Assembly (NCBI GenBank): GCA_903848465.1
Contig: CAINGK010000166.1
Coordinates: 1-64,000 of the forward strand
Source of the DNA: an uncultured Verrucomicrobiota bacterium
Lineage (GTDB): Bacteria; Verrucomicrobiota; Verrucomicrobiia; Verrucomicrobiales; Verrucomicrobiaceae
Direction of reading: 5' to 3'
DNA: 64,000 nucleotides
Both the position numbers and the translations under genes were made by a program. Of the stretch, positions 26,419 to 34,523 are shown piece after piece (position 1 is the stretch's first letter; each line of letters opens with the position of its first letter). The notes under the pieces were generated by a model. It saw only the letters and a list, made by a program, of their open reading frames with translations. It had not been told where the DNA came from and ran no database searches.

Positions 26419-26501
26419 ATCGCGGCGTAGAACGCACTCTCCGAGTGCGGTCTCCGGCCTCCCAAACCGCACATGGAATGTGCGGACCACTCCACGCTGG
26501 G
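26419..26501. repeat. Two-hairpin dispersed repeat, copy 3 (convergent gap)
   Basis: Third full copy, 83 bp, between the permease stop (26402) and the exporter stop (26524), again convergent. The hairpins are identical to copy 1 (GCACTC-TCC-GAGTGC and CCGCACAT-GGA-ATGTGCGG). Confidence 0.85.
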
Positions 26502-26523
26502 TTAACACACCGCCCTCTTGCCC

Positions 26524-28305
26524 CTACTCCAACTGCAGCTTCGCCAGCGAACCATACAAACTACCAGGCTTCGCCACAAGTTCGTCGTGCGTGCCGCGTT
26601 CAAGAATGGCACCGGCAGACATCACGAGAATCTGATCGCAACGCCGCACCGTGCTGAGGCGATGGGCGATGATGATACTCGTTCGATTTTCCATCAGCTT
26701 ATCGAGGGCATCCTGCACCAGGCGCTCACTCTCGGCATCAAGGCTGCTGGTGGCTTCATCAAGAATCAAAATGGCCGGATCAGCGAGAATGGCGCGTGCA
26801 ATGGCGATGCGCTGACGCTGGCCACCAGAAAGCTGCGTACCGCGATCACCCACCAGGGTTTGGTAGCCTTCAGTGAGGCTGACAATGAAATCGTGCGCGT
26901 TAGCTTTCTTCGCCGCGCTGATGATCTCCTCCTCGGTCGCCTCGGGTTTGCCATAGGCGATGTTCTCCTTGATGCTGCCACCAAACAGGAGCACCTCCTG
27001 CGGCACCAGCGCGAGATTGCGGCGCAGCGTGGTGAGCGAGAGTTCGCGAATCGGCTGACCATCAATGCGGATTTCGCCGGTGGTCGGATCGTAAAAGCGG
27101 AACAGCAACGCCACACTCGTGGATTTGCCCGAACCACTTGGCCCCACCAGCGCGATGCGCTGCCCAGCCTTGGCCTGCAAATTGAAGTCACGCAGCACCA
27201 CGGCCTCAGGACGCGTGGGGTAGGCAAAGCTGACATCATGCATGTCGATCTCCCCTTTGAAGCGCTGTTTCGAAGCACCTGCCGTGTCATCCGGCTCCGT
27301 TTGATCACGCAAGATTTCACGCACACGCTCGGTCGCCCCGAGCGCCCTCTGGAGCTGTGTGATCAGTTCAGGAAACTGCACGAACGAGGCTGCGATCATA
27401 CCGCTAAGCCCGGCGAACTGCGTCAGTTCCTCCTTGCCGATGCCGCCATCGTTCAGCATGCGCATGGCATACCAGGTCACGAGGATCAAGGCCACGCTGA
27501 AGGCGAAGATGATGAACGCGATGAACGAGGCCCGCGGAATCGCCGCACGCAGCACGGTGCGCAGGTATTCACTGAGGTTCTTGTCATAGCGGGCCAGTTC
27601 ATAGGCCTCATTGCGGAAGGCTTTCACGCTCACGATGCTTTGCAGGCTCTCATCCACCACCACCTGCGAGGCGGCGAGGTTGTCCTGCGCGCGCTTCGTC
27701 AGCTTGCGAATGCGCGAGCCGAAAATGGCGATCATCACGATCACCACAGGAATGGTTCCCACCATGAACAGCGAGAGCTTCACCGACATGTTCAGAATCA
27801 GCACCAGACAGAGAGTCAGCATCACCGTGTGCCGGATCAGCATCGGGATCGTGACCACCAGCGTCTCGCGCATGGCCTCGACATCGTTGGCCAAGCGCGA
27901 GGCCAGTTCGCCGACTCGGCGCTGGTTCAGCGTCGCCATCGGTAGCCGGATGATGCGGCTGAAAGTGTCCAGCCGCAGGGCTGCGAGCGCTCGCTCGGAC
28001 GCCTTCGCAAACAACAGGATGCGAAAGAACGCGATCACCGCCTGCACCGCCACGATGCCAACGAGGAACCAGGCGCTGCGATTGAGTTCGGCCATCCATT
28101 CCGGTCCGTGGGCACCACCGATCCCCCGTCCGGCCACAGCGGCCAGTTCTTTGATAAACACGATCGTCATGCCACCCGTGATCGCCAGCGCGATCAGCGC
28201 CGGGATGAACACGTTGTTGTGCGGACGCAGGTAGGTCAGGAAAAAGCTCGCGTCTTTCCACGCTGCACGGTCCCACAATTTTTTACTCGCTCGTTCTTCA
28301 GCCAT
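26524..28305 (-). CDS. MsbA-like ABC exporter (membrane-ATPase fusion)
   Basis: The 593-residue protein is a type IV ABC half-exporter: six membrane segments in residues about 30-330, then an ATPase domain with Walker A GPSGSGKST, LVPQEVLLFGGSI at the Q-loop, an intact LSGGQRQRIAIARA signature, Walker B ILILDEATSSLD and the H-loop in IIIAHRLSTV. All catalytic residues are present, unlike the ABCG-like protein at 5.6-7.3 kb. It would work as a homodimer exporting lipid A, lipids or drugs. The start follows the stop of the upstream 729-residue secreted protein by 15 bases, suggesting an operon. Confidence 0.9.
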   Translation of the reverse strand: MAEERASKKLWDRAAWKDASFFLTYLRPHNNVFIPALIALAITGGMTIVFIKELAAVAGRGIGGAHGPEWMAELNRSAWFLVGIVAVQAVIAFFRILLFAKASERALAALRLDTFSRIIRLPMATLNQRRVGELASRLANDVEAMRETLVVTIPMLIRHTVMLTLCLVLILNMSVKLSLFMVGTIPVVIVMIAIFGSRIRKLTKRAQDNLAASQVVVDESLQSIVSVKAFRNEAYELARYDKNLSEYLRTVLRAAIPRASFIAFIIFAFSVALILVTWYAMRMLNDGGIGKEELTQFAGLSGMIAASFVQFPELITQLQRALGATERVREILRDQTEPDDTAGASKQRFKGEIDMHDVSFAYPTRPEAVVLRDFNLQAKAGQRIALVGPSGSGKSTSVALLFRFYDPTTGEIRIDGQPIRELSLTTLRRNLALVPQEVLLFGGSIKENIAYGKPEATEEEIISAAKKANAHDFIVSLTEGYQTLVGDRGTQLSGGQRQRIAIARAILADPAILILDEATSSLDAESERLVQDALDKLMENRTSIIIAHRLSTVRRCDQILVMSAGAILERGTHDELVAKPGSLYGSLAKLQLE

Positions 28306-28320
28306 GTTCGTTTTCTACTT

Positions 28321-30510
28321 CTACTCCACGCGCACGGTCCAGCGCTGCGTGGGTTTGTCGGTCAATTCCAGGACACTCAAGCTCTCCGCATCATCGCCCT
28401 GACGGCTGCTGCGGGTGAGGAAATAATCACGCCCGCCGCCGCTGAGGCGCACGTTCAGGCCCACCTGACTGTTGTCGTTTCCCAAGGCCCATTCGTGGCG
28501 GTAGAGGTAGCTTTTCGGCAGTGCGATGGTCAGCCTACGGCCACCACCGGCGGCACTGCTCAGAGAGGCCTGGATTTCTTTCGCCTCAAACACCGCCGCA
28601 TAGCCGCTGCCAAACGCCCAGGGCGCAATTGGATCGACCATCGCCTCGCCATCGGCCGCTTTGCCAGTGATGCGCAGCGCCGCCGTAGCCCCCGGCATCA
28701 GCCGCTCGCCGTAGCTACGTGCGTCGAGATTCAGCAGCAGCTCAAACCCCTTGCCCGACGAGTCGTCCGCGAGACTTACCCCAGATAGATCGAGTGTTAA
28801 AAACAGCTTCAAGCTGTCAGCATCCGCGCGCAGCGTCACGGCGCTTTCCTGCCCGTCCGCAGCACTCATGGGCACCGTCTCCTTGAGTCCCATGTTACGA
28901 GTGATTTCCAGGTTGCGGTCAAACACCTGCTTCACACCGCCGGAGTTCACGGTCAGCTTCAGCGGCAGCACCTGACGCCGAGGTGTCTTCCCTTCCGTCG
29001 GCAGCGGCAGCGCCAGCTTGAGCACCTCGGAACCACTGGCCTCCAGAGAAATACTGCCCTCCTGCGATTTGCCTCCCCAGTTCGACTCCCACTTAGCGGA
29101 CAGACTGGCTCCACTGCTGTTTTCAATTTCGAGTTCCGGTGCAAACTCCTTCTCCTGATTGAATGCCGCACGCACATTCCAGGTGAGGCTGAGCGGCTGC
29201 AGCGGCACCACAATGTCCTCGATGCGCGACAGATTGCCCGCGATCACGAGCACCGGCAGCCACATTTCGCCGTCGGTCAGCGGCAGAAAGCCGGTGTCCG
29301 TGATGGCATAATTCACCTTCACCGTCTGCTTGGCACCAGCCGCCAGCTTGACCTCGGGGTTCGTATCCTTGGGGTCGATTCCGGCAGGCACCAGCGGCAG
29401 CAGCGTCAGAGCCAGGGCCTCGCTCCGGGTGTTGGCCAGCGTAAATTCCAGCATCAGCCCACCCTGCCCTGTCAGCGTGGCTTTGGCAGCGCTGATCTGC
29501 CACGGCACAGTGGGTGCGCCCTGCATCACATCCTGGAACAAGAGACGACCCAGCGCCGCGTGCGTGGCCGTGGTTGGCGTCGCCACCTTGTCAGCGGGGA
29601 CAGGGTTCAGGAGGCCTTGATAGGCCTGCACTAAAGCCGGGAACACCTGATCCGGCCCCGTCGCACCGGGAGGAGTTTCGAGCAGCCGGGATAAATCGCC
29701 CAGGTCCGAGAAGATGATTTCCGCCTTCTTACAGGCCTCCCGCAGCACGCTGGCAGGCCCACGCGTGAGCGCCAGACTGGCCTCCTCCGGGTCCGCCGCC
29801 TGCGGTATTGGTCCGGCAACGATGACTTCGAGCCGCCTGCCGCGTGCCGTGTCCAGCAGACTGCGAAACGCCGCCGCCACATCCGCCGCAGGCACTCCCG
29901 CCAGCCCATCTTCCAGTCCTTGCGCGACTAGCACCAAATCCGGCTGTCCTTGAAAGCCCACCGTGGCCAGCGCGGAAGCCGCCGAGATGATGCTCGACGC
30001 ACGTACCGGCTGGATCAAAATTTCCGGCCCCAGCACCATGGATTCCTTGGCACGCAATTTGTCGCCGGGCCGTACCACTCGCACGCCCCCGGTGTAGTAA
30101 AACTGTGCCGCCAGCTTGCTCGCAAACTCACCGGCAAAACTTTTCAGCAGCGGGTCCACGCCAGCCACGCCCTGCGCACCATCGAGAATCGCGTCTCCCA
30201 GCACCACGATCTGCACCCGCTCACGTCGGGTAAGCTTCAGCAGCGTCTGCGGTAGAAACTTCCGCCAGCGCTCCCGCTGCACGGAGGAAAGATCGAAATA
30301 GGTCTGCGGCTGCACCACCTGCGAAGGCAGCTTCACCTCGATGGCGAGCGCCGCCGCCTGTAGCGCCGGCAAATCCGGCAATTTTTCAGCGGCAGGCGCA
30401 GGGGCGGACGACACAGGTGCCTGCGCCGACGGTGCCTGCGCGCGGACACCAGTCATGCCCAGCAGCGCCAGAGCGCCGAGGATTGGGTATGTCTTGCGGT
30501 TGGAAAACAT
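28321..30510 (-). CDS. Secreted protein with SGNH-hydrolase-like N-terminal domain
   Basis: The 729-residue protein has a signal peptide (ILGALALLGMTGVRAQA) and a Pro/Ala-rich linker. Residues about 98-290 look like an SGNH/GDSL hydrolase: block I reads VQIVVLGDAILDG, where the nucleophile Ser expected after GD is Ala (A107), and PDLVLVAQGLEDGL and LEVIVAGPIPQA occupy later blocks. The rest is beta-rich with Ig-like stretches. The missing Ser suggests a binding rather than hydrolytic role. It probably forms an operon with the exporter 15 bases downstream, which would fit an envelope-polymer function, but that is inference. Confidence 0.6.
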   Translation of the reverse strand: MFSNRKTYPILGALALLGMTGVRAQAPSAQAPVSSAPAPAAEKLPDLPALQAAALAIEVKLPSQVVQPQTYFDLSSVQRERWRKFLPQTLLKLTRRERVQIVVLGDAILDGAQGVAGVDPLLKSFAGEFASKLAAQFYYTGGVRVVRPGDKLRAKESMVLGPEILIQPVRASSIISAASALATVGFQGQPDLVLVAQGLEDGLAGVPAADVAAAFRSLLDTARGRRLEVIVAGPIPQAADPEEASLALTRGPASVLREACKKAEIIFSDLGDLSRLLETPPGATGPDQVFPALVQAYQGLLNPVPADKVATPTTATHAALGRLLFQDVMQGAPTVPWQISAAKATLTGQGGLMLEFTLANTRSEALALTLLPLVPAGIDPKDTNPEVKLAAGAKQTVKVNYAITDTGFLPLTDGEMWLPVLVIAGNLSRIEDIVVPLQPLSLTWNVRAAFNQEKEFAPELEIENSSGASLSAKWESNWGGKSQEGSISLEASGSEVLKLALPLPTEGKTPRRQVLPLKLTVNSGGVKQVFDRNLEITRNMGLKETVPMSAADGQESAVTLRADADSLKLFLTLDLSGVSLADDSSGKGFELLLNLDARSYGERLMPGATAALRITGKAADGEAMVDPIAPWAFGSGYAAVFEAKEIQASLSSAAGGGRRLTIALPKSYLYRHEWALGNDNSQVGLNVRLSGGGRDYFLTRSSRQGDDAESLSVLELTDKPTQRWTVRVE

Positions 30511-30655
30511 GCGGACGCTATCTCAGCGAGACCGGCGGTACCTGCAACCGAGGAGTGGAGTGATGCATGAACCTGCCAACGGTGAGGCGCTAGAACGGCA
30601 GGGAGCCGTCCAGCGCCGAAATCCCCGTATGAGACAGCACTTCAGCCGAGCTCTG

Positions 30656-31165
30656 TCACTTCTCGACGGCTTTCAGCGACTTCATGAACGCCTCAAACTT
30701 TTCACCCTGCTCTTTTGGCAGTGTCGATGGATTTTCCAAGATGAAGTTCCCGATAATGGAGCGGTCCTTCCCGGCTTTGAAGAGCACCATGATGATGACC
30801 ACGGGGCTGTCCTCAACCGTACCGGTATAGGTGGACGTATAGCCCGTGAGGCCGTCGGCGATCTGCTCTTTCGGAGCATCCACTTCCTTGGCATCCTTGA
30901 ATTCCTTCACCATCGCCGGCAGCATGACTTTAAAGATCTCCATCGTGGCCTCAGCCTCGGTTTCGCCGAAATTGATCGAAACCCGCTCGTCATCGGAGTT
31001 GATGGAGATGCTGCCATCCTTGGGGTCCACCTCGCTGGTCCACTTGGCGGGTATCTCATATTTGAGGACGGGGGCCTTGGCAGGAAAGGTTTTCTCATCA
31101 GCAGCATTTGCCGGGAGAAGAGAAAGAGTGAGGAGTCCGGCAATCAGGCAGAGAGAACGTTTCAT
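30656..31165 (-). CDS. Small secreted hypothetical protein
   Basis: The 169-residue product starts with a clear signal peptide (LCLIAGLLTLSLLPANA). The mature part is beta-rich and begins LKYEIPAKWTSEVDPKDGSI, a pattern like PsbP/DUF1795 proteins that bind membranes or ligands in the periplasm; it ends FEAFMKSLKAVEK, also common there. I cannot name the family with confidence. It is divergent from the alcohol dehydrogenase and downstream of nothing obvious; the 145-bp gap to the SGNH-like gene carries no strong hairpin. Confidence 0.65.
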   Translation of the reverse strand: MKRSLCLIAGLLTLSLLPANAADEKTFPAKAPVLKYEIPAKWTSEVDPKDGSISINSDDERVSINFGETEAEATMEIFKVMLPAMVKEFKDAKEVDAPKEQIADGLTGYTSTYTGTVEDSPVVIIMVLFKAGKDRSIIGNFILENPSTLPKEQGEKFEAFMKSLKAVEK

Positions 31166-31314
31166 AATGTTGTTGAATGATTGTTAGCCACCACGAAGCG
31201 GCAGCCTTGTCACTGAACTTCGAGCGGGGCCAAGCCAAATCAAGCAGTTCTGACGCGCTACAACTCTATGAACGTATTGCTTGCCCGTGCGCCCGAATGC
31301 TCTCTCATCCCACC

Positions 31315-32430
31315 ATGTTCACCCTCGCCCCCGCTGCCGTATTGTATGAAGACAAGCAACCTCTGCGCATCGAAGAGGTGCGCGTACTGCCGCCCCAGCC
31401 AGGTGAAGTGACCGTGCGAATGAAGGCCGCAGGGGTCTGCCACAGCGATCTGCATGTGATGAAGGGAGACCTTTCCATGCCGATGCCCATCATCCTCGGC
31501 CATGAGGGCAGCGGTGTCATCGAAGCCGTGGGCGCAGGCGTCACCGCCGTGGAGGTGGGCGATCATGTGATCCTCGTCTGGCGCGGCTCCTGCGGGAAAT
31601 GCGAGTACTGCAGCAGCGGCCGCCCGGCGCTGTGCGACATGGGCACCGCCATGCGCTTCACCGGCCTGATGCCCGATGGCACCACCCGCTTTCAGAACTC
31701 CGCTGGCGAGAGCATCCGGCATTACGCCGGGGTTTCCGCCTTCTCCTCCCTCGCCACCATGCCGCAGGCCTCGGTGGTGAAGATCCCCAAAGAGTTCTCG
31801 TTTGAAAAAGCGGCGCTCATCGGCTGCGGCGTCATCACCGGCGTAGGCGCGGTGGAGCGTGCCGCCAAAGTGCAGCCCAACAGCACCGTGGCCGTGATCG
31901 GCTGTGGCGGCATCGGTTTGAACATCGTGCAAGGTGCCCGCATGGCTGGGGCGCGGCAGATCATCGCCGTGGACAAATTCAGCCGCAAAGAGGGCGATGC
32001 CCGCCAGTTCGGTGCCACGGACTACGTGGACATCAACGCGGGCGATCCCGTGCAGGCCATCAAAGACCTCACCGATGGCAAAGGCGTGGACTATGCCTTC
32101 GAAGCCTACGGCTCCGGCAAAACCGCCGAGCAGGCCTTTGATGCGACGAAAAAGGGCGGCATGTGCGTGATGGTGGGCATCACCAGCGCAGCGGACCGTG
32201 CCTCCATCAATGTGAACCAACTCGTCTATGCCGAGAAAACCCTGCGCGGCAGCCTCTACGGCAGCACCCAGCCGCGCACCGACCTGCTACTGCTCATCGG
32301 CATGCACCAATCCGGCCGCCTCATGCTGGATGAACTCGTCACCAAACGCTACCCGCTCTCCGAGATCAACGAAGCCTACGACGCCCTCCAACGCGGCGAG
32401 GTGGCGCGGAGTTTGATTGTGTTTGATTGA
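31315..32430 (+). CDS. Zinc-dependent alcohol dehydrogenase (MDR, class III-like)
   Basis: From the ATG at 31315 (MFTLAPAAVLYEDKQPL) the protein is 371 residues. Catalytic zinc ligands are in AAGVCHSDLH and GHEGSGVIEAVG; the structural zinc has its four Cys in CGKCEYCSSGRPALC; the Rossmann motif is VAVIGCGGIGLNIVQGA. This matches class III / AdhB-like enzymes that oxidise alcohols or S-(hydroxymethyl)glutathione with NAD. An upstream in-frame start at 31177 adds 46 residues that do not fit the family. It ends 5 bases before the convergent Tat-secreted protein, so there is no room for separate terminators. Confidence 0.9.
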   Translation: MFTLAPAAVLYEDKQPLRIEEVRVLPPQPGEVTVRMKAAGVCHSDLHVMKGDLSMPMPIILGHEGSGVIEAVGAGVTAVEVGDHVILVWRGSCGKCEYCSSGRPALCDMGTAMRFTGLMPDGTTRFQNSAGESIRHYAGVSAFSSLATMPQASVVKIPKEFSFEKAALIGCGVITGVGAVERAAKVQPNSTVAVIGCGGIGLNIVQGARMAGARQIIAVDKFSRKEGDARQFGATDYVDINAGDPVQAIKDLTDGKGVDYAFEAYGSGKTAEQAFDATKKGGMCVMVGITSAADRASINVNQLVYAEKTLRGSLYGSTQPRTDLLLLIGMHQSGRLMLDELVTKRYPLSEINEAYDALQRGEVARSLIVFD

Positions 32431-32435
32431 GACTT

Positions 32436-33941
32436 TTACCCTATCGCCCGCTTCAGCGCATTCTGCGTGATGCGCTGCACCCGCGCATCCGGCCCATGCG
32501 GGCGTGAAAAGTGGCTCCAGGGAATCATGTGGCCGGGCGGGTCGCTGAGGCCCTGGCTCCAGAAGATGGTGGTGGCGTTGAAGACGATGTTGTTCTTCGG
32601 GCCTTCGTACAGCGTGGCGGCGTATTTACCGAGACGTGTCCCCCCAGCCCAGACGTTGCCTTCAGCGACGACTTCAAGCCCTGCCCGCGCGGTGTCGGGT
32701 TCTCCATGAAATTCCCATCCCACGAGGCCGGGGATGCTCTCACCCTGCTTCATGCCAGTGCCTGCAAACAGCCAGTGCTCAGGCTTCGCGCAGGTCCAGT
32801 CACCACCGCCATTGAAGGGCACGATGGTGCGCGCGCCGATGATGTCGCGCTCATCCGGCCCGGGGTTTTCAAAGGGTCCGAGCACTTTGGAGTACGCCTC
32901 CTTCTCCTCCTCGCGAAATTCGCCGTAACAAGTCTCGCGAGTGAGCCGTCGGTTGGCCGCGCCTTGGACGTTCGGCGTGAACGGCGTGACCATATAAACA
33001 TCGTTCGCGGAGAGCCAGAGCACGCTCAGACCATCAGCGATGGCCTGCTTGACGTTGGCGTACTGCCGCAGGTCCCAGTACTCATCGTGGCCCACGCTGA
33101 TCATCGTTTTGACGCGGGCGAGGTTGGCGGGATTGAGGTTATCCACGTTCGAGCAGTAGGTCACGTCGTAGCCTTCCTTTTCCAGCCAGTAGCACAGCGG
33201 ATATTCCCACAGCAGAAACTCGCCGCTGCCCATGCTCTGCGGGTTGTCAAAGATCTGCACATACTTGCCGTAGGGCCGGTCAAAACTCACGCTGACACCA
33301 GGCGCATGCGCAGCGCGCGGATCGGTGTAGAGCGATTCATTGACCGGCCAGCGGTTGTAGGCCTGCCAGGTGTTGTCGCTGAACTGAAACAGAATGTCGG
33401 CAGGGCGGTCGTCCGTGACGATGAAAACAAGATAGCTCTGCCAGTAGGGTTTGTCGGCGGCCTCAGGCACGGTGCTCAACCGCCCAAGATACACACCGCT
33501 GGGCCAATCATCTGGAATCGTGAGCGTGGTGGCGGCTTCCCACTGGCACTCGCGCAGGCGCTTGTCTCCCATCTCGGGCACGGCTTGTTCTTTGCCTTCG
33601 AAGGGACCGAGCGTCGTCATCAACCGCGCGCCAACCCCGTCGTAGTACCCCATGCGAAAGACGTCGATGGTAAATTTCGCCACCGGCTTCGTGCTGACAA
33701 AAATTTCGAGCTTCTCCCCCGCTTTGACTGACTGCCGCGAGCAGTAGCCTTCAATGAGCGAGGTGCGGTACGATTTGGCACCATCTGGCCGCATGCGCGT
33801 GAGCTGAAAACTCGCACCGGGTTTCGCGTTTTCGGTTTTGATCAGGTCAGGCTGACGCGAAGCGGCAGGAGCAGCAGACAAGAATGTCCGCCCTGCAGCA
33901 GCGGCGGCGCTGGTGGTCTTGATGAAGTCGCGGCGGTCCAT
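32436..33941 (-). CDS. Tat-exported N,N-dimethylformamidase large-subunit-like protein
   Basis: The start at 33939-33941 gives a twin-arginine signal (MDRRDFIKTTSAAAAAG). The 501-residue protein matches the C-terminal domain of N,N-dimethylformamidase beta subunits: IEGYCSRQSVKAGEKLEIFVS, FRMGYYDGVGARL, NTWQAYNRWPVNESLY, GHDEYWDLRQYANVKQ and the ending TTIFWSQGLSDPPGH. In DMFase this domain forms the large subunit around a Tyr/Glu-ligated iron site. Secreted relatives in Verrucomicrobia and Actinobacteria have no proven substrate. It stands alone on this strand. Confidence 0.78.
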   Translation of the reverse strand: MDRRDFIKTTSAAAAAGRTFLSAAPAASRQPDLIKTENAKPGASFQLTRMRPDGAKSYRTSLIEGYCSRQSVKAGEKLEIFVSTKPVAKFTIDVFRMGYYDGVGARLMTTLGPFEGKEQAVPEMGDKRLRECQWEAATTLTIPDDWPSGVYLGRLSTVPEAADKPYWQSYLVFIVTDDRPADILFQFSDNTWQAYNRWPVNESLYTDPRAAHAPGVSVSFDRPYGKYVQIFDNPQSMGSGEFLLWEYPLCYWLEKEGYDVTYCSNVDNLNPANLARVKTMISVGHDEYWDLRQYANVKQAIADGLSVLWLSANDVYMVTPFTPNVQGAANRRLTRETCYGEFREEEKEAYSKVLGPFENPGPDERDIIGARTIVPFNGGGDWTCAKPEHWLFAGTGMKQGESIPGLVGWEFHGEPDTARAGLEVVAEGNVWAGGTRLGKYAATLYEGPKNNIVFNATTIFWSQGLSDPPGHMIPWSHFSRPHGPDARVQRITQNALKRAIG

Positions 33942-34200
33942 GATGAAGGCATACGGACGCAGGCGACCATGTTTAGCGTCAATACCGCCAAGCATGCACT
34001 TGGGAGCCAAGCAAGCGCGCCAGCGTCTGAACTGCGGTGACAGAGATGCACGGCGCAAGCCCGCATCGGCGGCACCGCTTTCGCGGGGTCCAGCGTGCTG
34101 TCCGGCCACAGCCCTCTATTCGGCCTGCGAAAGCAGCAGCACTTCGATTGGTGCAGAGCGCCCCCCCCAGCCTGCGAAAGCGGCGTCGCGCCTAGGCTTG

Positions 34201-34350
34201 CCGCACGCACTCCAAGACGCTTCGCGCTCGCGTGAGCGCAGGGGCTTCCTGCTGCGCGACAGCGTTTTGGAGTGCTCCAGCCCTCTGGAGCTTTCCGTGG
34301 GCCTGAGGCCGTGCGAAAGCGCCGAAGGACCGCACGCACTCCAGACGCTG
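34201..34350. repeat. Intergenic repeats upstream of the DUF1553 gene
   Basis: Within the 582-bp gap 33942-34523 a CCGCACGCACTCC(A)AGACGCT unit occurs at 34201-34221 and again at 34330-34350, with an inverted relative (AGCGTTTTGGAGTGC) at 34261-34275. CCTGCGAAAGC also repeats nearby (34122, 34172). Open frames through here are by-products of composition. The gap must also hold the divergent promoters of its flanking genes. Confidence 0.6.
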
Positions 34351-34523
34351 CCGCGAGCCTTCACCCTCTGGTAAGTTTGAGCCCACATCTTGCCAAGACT
34401 TCGACTGCATGGTCACAGCCAAGCAACCATCCCCGTCATCCAGATCGGAATATTTGCACTGCCGCGTCGAAACACCGAATGATGATGAGAGAGCGCACTT
34501 CTCCTTCGTTTCCTCTTCACCGT

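Noticed and set aside
34116-34388. Short open frames between the Tat-secreted protein and the DUF1553 gene
   Set aside because: They run through repeat units (GCACTCC...GACGCT) and their translations are Arg/Ser-rich repeat text with no protein likeness.
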